Source of the DNA: JBCDBH01 sp039184055
GTDB taxonomy: Bacteria; Acidobacteriota; Thermoanaerobaculia; Multivoradales; J023
Length of the DNA stretch: 5,875 nt
NCBI GenBank assembly: GCA_039184055.1
Contig: JBCDBH010000373.1
Coordinates: forward strand, 1 to 5,875
Direction of reading: 5' to 3'
Positions 1 to 4,599 of this stretch are shown one piece after another. The translations under genes were made by a program, and so were the position numbers. Each line of letters begins with the position of its first letter. Position 1 is the first letter of the stretch. A model generated the notes under the pieces. The model ran no database searches and was not told the origin of the DNA. It worked only from the letters and a program-made list of their open reading frames with translations.

Positions 1-963
1 CTCGCGTTCCGGGCTGAACCACAACCCGTTGTAGACCATCTCGGCATAGCGGGGCACCAGCTCGTCGCGTAGATGCTGGACCTCACGATCGAGCGTGATC
101 GACTCGACCGCGCGGTGCGCGTCGAGCAAGAGAGTGAATCCCGGCGTTTCATAGACGCCACGGCTCTTCATACCCAGAAAGCGGTTCTCGACGATGTCGA
201 CACGGCCGATGCCGTGCCGCGCCGCCGCTTCGTTGGCGCGTTCGAGCATCGCCACCGGACCGAGACGTTCGCCATCGAAGGTCACCGGCACACCGCGCTC
301 GAAGCCGATCACCACCCGTTCGGCGACATCGGGCGCGTCTTCCGGGTCGGTGGTCATCCGGAACATCCCCGGCGGCGGCCCCTCCCACGGATCTTCCAAC
401 ACCCCGCCTTCATACGAGATGTGCATCAGATTCGCGTCCATCGAATACTCGGGCTTGGGCGCCGCGCCGAGATCGATGCCTTCCGCCTCGGCGTAACGCA
501 GCAGATCCGTGCGGCCGGCGAAATCCCACTCGCGCCACGGCGCGATGATCTTGATGTCGGGCTTGAGCGCGTAGGCGGCGAGCTCGAAACGAATCTGATC
601 GTTGCCCTTGCCGGTGGCGCCATGGGCGATGGCATCGGCGCCAGCTTTCTCGGCGGCGCGCATCAGGCCACGCGCCAGGACCGGACGCGCCAGGGCCGTG
701 CCCAAGAGGTAGTACTGCTCGTACACGGCGTTGGCGCGCAGCGCCGGGTACATGCAGTCGGTGATGAATTCTTCACGCAAATCTTCGATGATGATGTCGT
801 CGGCGCCGGTGAGCTCGGCGGCACGACGCGCCGCCGTCAGCTCTTCTTCACCCTGACCGACATCGCCGGTGTAGGTGATCACCTCGGCATCGTAGGTGTT
901 CTTGATCCAGCGCAAAATCACCGAAGTATCCAAACCGCCTGAATAGGCGAGAACGACTTTCAT
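1..963 (-). CDS. argG: Argininosuccinate synthase, N-terminal 321 residues (3' end beyond window)
   Basis: The enzyme joins citrulline and aspartate, using ATP, to make argininosuccinate in the cytoplasm, the penultimate step of arginine biosynthesis. Translation from the ATG at 963-961 begins MKVVLAYSGGLDTSVILRW. Residues 6-14 (AYSGGLDTS) are the family's ATP-pyrophosphatase loop, residues 115-127 (GATGKGNDQIRFE) are its second signature, and residues 259-275 (ENRFLGMKSRGVYETPG) are another well-conserved block. An in-frame TAG lies ten codons upstream (at 993-991), and the M-K-V-V-L-A-Y-S start is typical of the family, so this start is secure. A purine-rich GGGAAAG about 4 bases before the ATG is a modest ribosome binding site. 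The frame is open to base 1. The family is about 400 residues, so roughly 80 residues are missing off the left edge. It diverges from the receptor gene. All visible key residues are present, so it is probably functional. Identity is near certain. Confidence 0.97.
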   Translation of the reverse strand, partial: MKVVLAYSGGLDTSVILRWIKNTYDAEVITYTGDVGQGEEELTAARRAAELTGADDIIIEDLREEFITDCMYPALRANAVYEQYYLLGTALARPVLARGLMRAAEKAGADAIAHGATGKGNDQIRFELAAYALKPDIKIIAPWREWDFAGRTDLLRYAEAEGIDLGAAPKPEYSMDANLMHISYEGGVLEDPWEGPPPGMFRMTTDPEDAPDVAERVVIGFERGVPVTFDGERLGPVAMLERANEAAARHGIGRVDIVENRFLGMKSRGVYETPGFTLLLDAHRAVESITLDREVQHLRDELVPRYAEMVYNGLWFSPERE

Positions 964-1020
964 GAGCTTTCCCGTCCGGTTGTTTTTGGTCTAAGCTAGT
1001 CCCCACAAACACCAAACTCA

Positions 1021-1048
1021 AACCTAGCACAGCGGGCACTTTGGCCAA
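1021..1048 (-). promoter_or_regulatory. Candidate sigma70-type promoter for argG
   Basis: Read on the minus strand, TTGGCC (1048-1043) resembles a -35 box. After 16 bases comes TAGGTT (1026-1021), preceded by TGC, which makes an extended -10. Transcription would start near 1014, giving a leader of about 50 bases before the argG ATG. Both hexamers are imperfect matches to the E. coli consensus and the host's sigma preferences are unknown, so this is tentative. Confidence 0.35.
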
Positions 1049-1116
1049 GGCACGGGACACCCTTCACCCGGTCTTTACAGAATGCTCAAAACTACTCGCT
1101 AGAAACACGCATCACC

Positions 1117-1132
1117 GCCAGCACTCGCTGGC
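1117..1132 (+). repeat. Perfect 6-bp hairpin in the receptor-gene leader region
   Basis: GCCAGC (1117-1122) and GCTGGC (1127-1132) are exact reverse complements separated by ACTC. The stem is GC-rich with a four-base loop. No T-run follows on either strand, so it is not an intrinsic terminator. It may be the first stem of a structured leader or a chance palindrome. Confidence 0.5.
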
Positions 1133-1148
1133 CGAGACAGCTTTGTAA

Positions 1149-1177
1149 GCGATTCACCGACCCGCTCGATGAATCGC
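1149..1177. repeat. Long inverted repeat, 8+3 bp with one mismatch (operator or leader hairpin)
   Basis: GCGATTCA (1149-1156) pairs perfectly with TGAATCGC (1170-1177). The symmetry continues inward after a single C/A mismatch: CGA (1158-1160) pairs with TCG (1166-1168), leaving CCCGC as a five-base loop. That is 11 pairs about one centre, the most striking dyad in the intergenic region. With no T-run on either side it is not a terminator. It could be an operator for a dimeric regulator serving either divergent gene, or an RNA stem in the receptor leader. Confidence 0.6.
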
Positions 1178-1239
1178 AGGTTAAGGAGCGAGCCGGCCCA
1201 TAAAGATTTGCCATGGCCCCCTACACGGCAACCCCTACC

Positions 1240-1350
1240 ATGCGTCCAATCGACCTTCGGGGCCGAAGGCGGACCTGGGCCCGATCGCCCCACGATTTGA
1301 ACGGTGAGCTGGAGGAGCTCGCCAAACTGAACCCCCAAGGAGGAACGTGA
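1240..1350 (+). CDS. Possible 36-codon leader ORF overlapping the receptor start (TGATG)
   Basis: An ATG at 1240 opens a frame beginning MRPIDLRGRRRTWARSPHD and ending ELAKLNPQGGT, with TGA at 1348-1350. The last A of that stop is the first base of the receptor ATG at 1350, giving the TGATG arrangement typical of translational coupling. The N-terminal half is arginine-rich. No Shine-Dalgarno precedes 1240 (the upstream sequence is C-rich), and an internal TTG at 1297 is an alternative start. A short open frame in GC-rich DNA can arise by chance, so this is a candidate leader peptide rather than an established gene. I recognise no family. Confidence 0.2.
   Translation: MRPIDLRGRRRTWARSPHDLNGELEELAKLNPQGGT
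1254..1269 (+). repeat. Palindromic hairpin in the receptor leader
   Basis: CCTTCG (1254-1259) and CGAAGG (1264-1269) form a perfect 6-bp stem around a GGGC loop, inside the leader 81-96 bases before the receptor start. No T-run follows, so it is unlikely to terminate transcription by itself. Confidence 0.5.
1303..1323 (+). promoter_or_regulatory. Leader hairpin presenting GGAGG in its loop
   Basis: GGTGAGCT (1303-1310) pairs with AGCTCGCC (1316-1323) through 8 pairs, one of them a G-U wobble, leaving exactly GGAGG as a five-base loop. It sits 15 bases upstream of the true ribosome binding site. A GGA displayed in a hairpin loop near a second GGA in the Shine-Dalgarno is the arrangement favoured by CsrA/RsmA-type RNA-binding repressors. 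It could instead be a standby ribosome site or coincidence. Confidence 0.4.
1337..1344 (+). promoter_or_regulatory. Strong Shine-Dalgarno of the receptor gene
   Basis: AAGGAGGA is a near-perfect complement to the 16S rRNA 3' end. The GGAGG core ends 6 bases before the ATG at 1350 but only 3 before the in-frame GTG at 1347. The spacing therefore favours ATG 1350 as the start and implies efficient translation. Confidence 0.9.
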
Positions 1351-4300
1351 TGACCCTTCGCTCCCTGCTTCGCACTCTGGCGCTCGCCGCGCTCGTGGCC
1401 CTCATTGCCACACCGGTGGTCTTTGCCCAGGGTGCCACCACTGGTGCCATCGGTGGCATCGTGACCGATGGGGAGGGCGACACCGCTCTCCCTGGCGCCA
1501 TCATCAACGCCGTGCACGAGCCCACCGGCACGCGCTACAACACGGTGTCGCGCGCCGATGGTCGCTTCTCGATCCTCAACGTCCGCGTCGGTGGTCCCTA
1601 CACCATCAGCGCCGCGATGGACGGCTTCAGCACCAGCGAAGTCACCGACGCCTTCGTCGTGCTCGGTGAGACCCTCAACATCGAGTTCGCGCTCCAGCTC
1701 GAGACGGTCTCCGAGACGATCGTCGTCACCGCGTCGAACCCGCTGATCGACCCGACCTCGACCGGCCCGACCTCGAACGTTTCGCAGCGTCAGATCGAGA
1801 CCCTGCCGAACATCCAGCGCGACCTCACCTCGATCGCGCGCACCAACCCGTTCTTCTCGGCCAACGCCGACAATGACGGCCAGGCCGCGCTCACCGTCGC
1901 CGGTAAGAACCCCCGCTACAACAGCATCCAGATCGACGGCGCGGTCAACAACGACCTCTTCGGTCTCGCCGACACCGCCACCCCGGGTGGCCAGGCCGAG
2001 ACCCAGCCGATCAGTCTCGACGCGGTGCAGGAGCTGCAGCTCCTGATCGCCCCGTACGACGTTCGCCAGGGCAGCTTCTCCTCGGGTGGCATCAACGCCA
2101 TCACCCGCTCGGGCACCAACGACTGGAAAGGCACCGCCTACTACTTCACTCGCGACCAGGATCTGGTCGGCGACCGTGAAGATGGCGACGGCGAGACCCT
2201 CGAGTTCACCTCGATCTTCGACGAAGAGCAGTACGGTGTCTCGGTTGGTGGCCCGATCGTCGAGGACAAGGCGTTCTTCTTCTTCAACTACGACAAGTCG
2301 GACCGCGCCCGTCCTTCCGGTTTCTCGATCGGTGGTAGCGGTGAGTCGCTCGACTTCGCGCTCGAAGACGCCACCCGCTTCCGCGACATCATGATCAACA
2401 CGTACGGCTTCGATCCGGGCGGCCTGGGCGAGTTCAACCGCGCCACCGAGAACGACAAGTACTTCCTGCGCTTGGACTTCAACATCAACGACAGCAACAC
2501 CCTGTTGCTGCGTCACAACTACATCGACGCCACCAACCAGATCATCCGGCCGAACCAGTTCAGCTACGAGTTCCCGAGCCACGCCTACGACTTCGCGTCG
2601 GAGACCAACTCGACCGTCGCCCAGCTGAACACCATCTTCGGCTCGAACGCCTTCAACGAAGCGCGTCTCACCCTGCAGACCGTCCGTGACAACCGCGGTG
2701 GCCCGGTCAACTTCCCCTACATCCGCGTCGAGCTCGATTCGATCGACTTCGAAGCGGGTACCGAGCGTTTCTCGACCGCCAACGCGCTCGACCAGGATCT
2801 GCTCGAGTTCAGCAACGACTTCACCTTCATTCGTGGGAACCACACCATCACGGTCGGTACCCAGAACGAATTCTTCGAGTTCGACAACCTGTTCATCCGC
2901 GAGAACAACGGTGCCTACCGTTTCTCGAGTCTCGAGGCTCTCGAAGCCGGTGAAGCTTTCCGCTACGACTACAGCTTCTCGGCCACCGACGATCCGCAGC
3001 AGTCGGCCGCCTTCCAGGTCCAAAAGCTCAGTTTCTACGCCGGTGACCAGTGGAACGTGACGCCGACGTTCAACCTGACCTACGGTCTGCGTCTGGACTT
3101 CCCGCTCTACCCCGACACCCCGACCTTCAACCCGGACGCGCTGCAATTCGGTGTGCGCACCGACGAGCTGCCCGAGAACGAGACCTGGTCGCCGCGAATC
3201 GGCTTCAACTGGGACGTCAACGGTGACGGTACCGCCCAGCTCCGTGGTGGTCTCGGCTACTTCGCGGGTCGTATGCCCTACGTGTGGTTCTCGAACCAGT
3301 TCTCGAACACCGGTATCGAGTTCACCCGTATCCTGACCTTCGGTGACATCCCGTTCGAGCCGGACCCGAACAACCAGCCGGAAGAAATCCCGGGTGCCAT
3401 CACCTTCACCAACGAGATCGATGCCATCGACCCGGACTTCCAGTTCCCGCAGACCTTCCGCGCCAGCTTGGGCTATGACCAAGAGCTCGGTTTCCTCGGT
3501 CTGATCGGTAGCGTCGAGCTGCTCTACACCGAAAACACCGAAGACATCCTCTACCAGAACCTCAACGTGGTTCCGAGTGGTGAGACCATGTTCGACGGTC
3601 GTCCGGTGTTCACCCGTCAGAACTCCGAATTCTCGGACGTCATCTTCCTCACCAACAGCAGCGAAGGTGAGCAGTTCTACGGCACCTTCAAACTCGAGCG
3701 TCCGTTCCTCGACGGCTGGTCGGGTTTCGTCGCCTACACCTACGGTGAGGCCACCTCGATCAACGACGGTACCTCCTCGCAGGCGATCTCGAACTGGCGC
3801 TTCCTGCCCAGTGTCAACATCAACGATCCCGAGGTCTCGAACTCGCTCTACCTCGTCCAGAACCGCTTGAGCGCCTCGCTCTCGTGGACTGGCGAGATCA
3901 TCCCGAGCGCCCCGACCACGGTCACCCTGTTCTACAACCACCAGTCGGGCCGTCCGTACTCGACCACCTTCAGCAACGACATCAACGGCGACAACCAGAG
4001 CAGCGATCTGCTCTACGTGCCGCGTGATGCCAGCGAAGTGATCGTCGTCGGTGGTACCTTCGACGAGCTCAACAGCTACATCGAGGCCGACGAAGGTCTC
4101 CGCAACGCTCGCGGCTCGATCGTCGACCGTAACGAGAGCTTCGCGCCGTACACCACGACGCTCGATCTCTCAATCGCTCAGGACATCCCGCTCGGTCGTC
4201 TGAACGCTCAGCTGACCTTCGACATCGAGAACCTGCTCAACCTCTTCGACGAGGGCTCCGGCGTCGTCCGCTACGTGCCCTTCGGCGAGGTCTCGCCGGT

Positions 4301-4436
4301 TCAGTACAACGGTATCGATGCCGACAGCGGCCTGCCGATCTACCAGATCCGCTTCTCCGATCCGGACAACCGCTTCGCCACCGACGACCTCCGGTCGCGC
4401 TGGCGCGCCCGGATCGGCGTCCGGATCACCTACTGA
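1350..4436 (+). CDS. Oar-like TonB-dependent outer-membrane receptor with carboxypeptidase-regulatory-like domain
   Basis: A 1028-residue outer-membrane beta-barrel protein that probably moves a large substrate across the outer membrane using TonB energy. Residues 1-26 are a signal peptide (basic start, hydrophobic core, cleavage after VVFA before Q27). Residues about 32-115 form a carboxypeptidase-regulatory-like beta-sandwich (GAIGGIVTD, then ADGRFSILNV). ETIVVTA (122-128) resembles a TonB box. The plug spans about 130-257 and carries Oar-family blocks IDGAVNNDLFG (195-205), IAPYDVRQG (about 233-241) and GGINAITRSGTN (246-257). The rest is barrel, ending RIGVRITY with the terminal aromatic residue used for outer-membrane assembly. 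Two calcium-loop-like stretches, DVNGDG (622-627) and DINGDNQSSD (877-886), lie in the barrel part. The protein has no cysteine. In Myxococcus xanthus, Oar is needed for secretion of the protease PopC; the substrate here is unknown. Start chosen by Shine-Dalgarno spacing. Its strongly biased codons suggest high expression. Confidence 0.93.
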   Translation: MTLRSLLRTLALAALVALIATPVVFAQGATTGAIGGIVTDGEGDTALPGAIINAVHEPTGTRYNTVSRADGRFSILNVRVGGPYTISAAMDGFSTSEVTDAFVVLGETLNIEFALQLETVSETIVVTASNPLIDPTSTGPTSNVSQRQIETLPNIQRDLTSIARTNPFFSANADNDGQAALTVAGKNPRYNSIQIDGAVNNDLFGLADTATPGGQAETQPISLDAVQELQLLIAPYDVRQGSFSSGGINAITRSGTNDWKGTAYYFTRDQDLVGDREDGDGETLEFTSIFDEEQYGVSVGGPIVEDKAFFFFNYDKSDRARPSGFSIGGSGESLDFALEDATRFRDIMINTYGFDPGGLGEFNRATENDKYFLRLDFNINDSNTLLLRHNYIDATNQIIRPNQFSYEFPSHAYDFASETNSTVAQLNTIFGSNAFNEARLTLQTVRDNRGGPVNFPYIRVELDSIDFEAGTERFSTANALDQDLLEFSNDFTFIRGNHTITVGTQNEFFEFDNLFIRENNGAYRFSSLEALEAGEAFRYDYSFSATDDPQQSAAFQVQKLSFYAGDQWNVTPTFNLTYGLRLDFPLYPDTPTFNPDALQFGVRTDELPENETWSPRIGFNWDVNGDGTAQLRGGLGYFAGRMPYVWFSNQFSNTGIEFTRILTFGDIPFEPDPNNQPEEIPGAITFTNEIDAIDPDFQFPQTFRASLGYDQELGFLGLIGSVELLYTENTEDILYQNLNVVPSGETMFDGRPVFTRQNSEFSDVIFLTNSSEGEQFYGTFKLERPFLDGWSGFVAYTYGEATSINDGTSSQAISNWRFLPSVNINDPEVSNSLYLVQNRLSASLSWTGEIIPSAPTTVTLFYNHQSGRPYSTTFSNDINGDNQSSDLLYVPRDASEVIVVGGTFDELNSYIEADEGLRNARGSIVDRNESFAPYTTTLDLSIAQDIPLGRLNAQLTFDIENLLNLFDEGSGVVRYVPFGEVSPVQYNGIDADSGLPIYQIRFSDPDNRFATDDLRSRWRARIGVRITY

Positions 4437-4471
4437 TCCTCCGGGAGCAGTACTGATCTGAGGAGCCGATA

Positions 4472-4491
4472 AGCCGGACCTCAAGCCGGCT
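4472..4491. repeat. 6-bp inverted repeat downstream of the receptor gene
   Basis: AGCCGG (4472-4477) and CCGGCT (4486-4491) pair around an eight-base loop. The same AGCCGG also recurs as a direct repeat at 4484-4489. It is the first of three tandem stems in the receptor 3' untranslated region and could slow 3'-to-5' decay or back up the terminator; both roles are inference. Confidence 0.45.
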
Positions 4492-4495
4492 AACA

Positions 4496-4509
4496 GGCCC
4501 CTCGGGGCC
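4496..4509. repeat. GC-only stem just before the terminator
   Basis: GGCCC (4496-4500) and GGGCC (4505-4509) pair around CTCG. The stem abuts the A-run of the terminator that follows directly. With no T-run of its own it is not an independent terminator. Confidence 0.45.
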
Positions 4510-4541
4510 AAAAAAGGGACCGCTTCAGCGGTCCCTTTTTT
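4510..4541. terminator. Bidirectional intrinsic terminator shared by converging genes
   Basis: AAAAAA (4510-4515) plus GGGACCGC (4516-4523), a TTCA loop (4524-4527), then GCGGTCCC (4528-4535) plus TTTTTT (4536-4541). The GC-rich stem is a perfect 8 bp and the A and T runs extend it to 14 bp. Read on plus, the T-run follows the stem and ends the receptor transcript about 100 bases after its stop. Read on minus, the A-run supplies the U-tract for the WD40 gene, whose stop is at 4602-4600. The symmetry and convergent position make this a textbook two-way terminator. Confidence 0.93.
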
Positions 4542-4599
4542 GTTTGTCGCCAATCCGACTCTCGACCTGGCGAACACTTGTAGTCAATACCACTGAACT

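Larger units (their letters stand above)
964..1349. other. Divergent intergenic region between argG and the receptor gene
   Basis: This 386-base stretch has no convincing long gene. The left part should hold the argG promoter and leader, the right part the promoter and leader of the receptor gene. I could not find a good plus-strand promoter. TTTACA at 1074-1079 is a fair -35 box, but the sequence 16-18 bases downstream (around CGCTAGA) is a poor -10. The region from 1117 to 1323 is unusually rich in inverted repeats, listed separately. No tRNA-like or known riboswitch pattern was recognised by eye. Confidence 0.8.
4437..4599. other. Convergent intergenic region
   Basis: These 163 bases separate the stops of two converging genes. 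They contain three successive hairpins, described separately, and no ORF worth calling. An 8-base palindrome, CAGTACTG, lies at 4448-4455 just after the receptor stop. From 4542 to 4599 nothing else was recognised. Confidence 0.8.

Noticed and set aside
73..942. A 289-codon plus-strand open frame opposite argG.
   Set aside because: The minus strand carries an unmistakable argininosuccinate synthase over the same bases; the plus-strand translation is His/Arg-rich and matches nothing.
1074..1105. Plus-strand sigma70 promoter with TTTACA as the -35 box.
   Set aside because: No hexamer at 16-18 bases spacing resembles a -10; the best A/T-rich candidate (TAGAAA at 1100-1105) is 20 bases away, too far.
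1149..1177. ArgR operator (ARG box) for argG.
   Set aside because: The half-sites are in the order ATTCA then TGAAT with a 13-base gap, opposite to the TGAAT-N4-ATTCA of known ARG boxes, and the site is about 190 bases from the argG start.
1347..1349. GTG one codon upstream as the receptor start.
   Set aside because: It would be only 3 bases from the GGAGG core; ATG at 1350 has better spacing and a better codon.
1221..3941. A 906-codon open frame on the minus strand, antisense to the receptor gene.
   Set aside because: It is in codon register with the receptor gene, so its stops would require TTA, CTA or TCA codons there, which the biased gene avoids until a TCA at 4170. Its translation is a monotonous Val/Glu/Arg/Gly/Asp mix with no recognisable domain, whereas the plus strand encodes a clear signal peptide and Oar domains.
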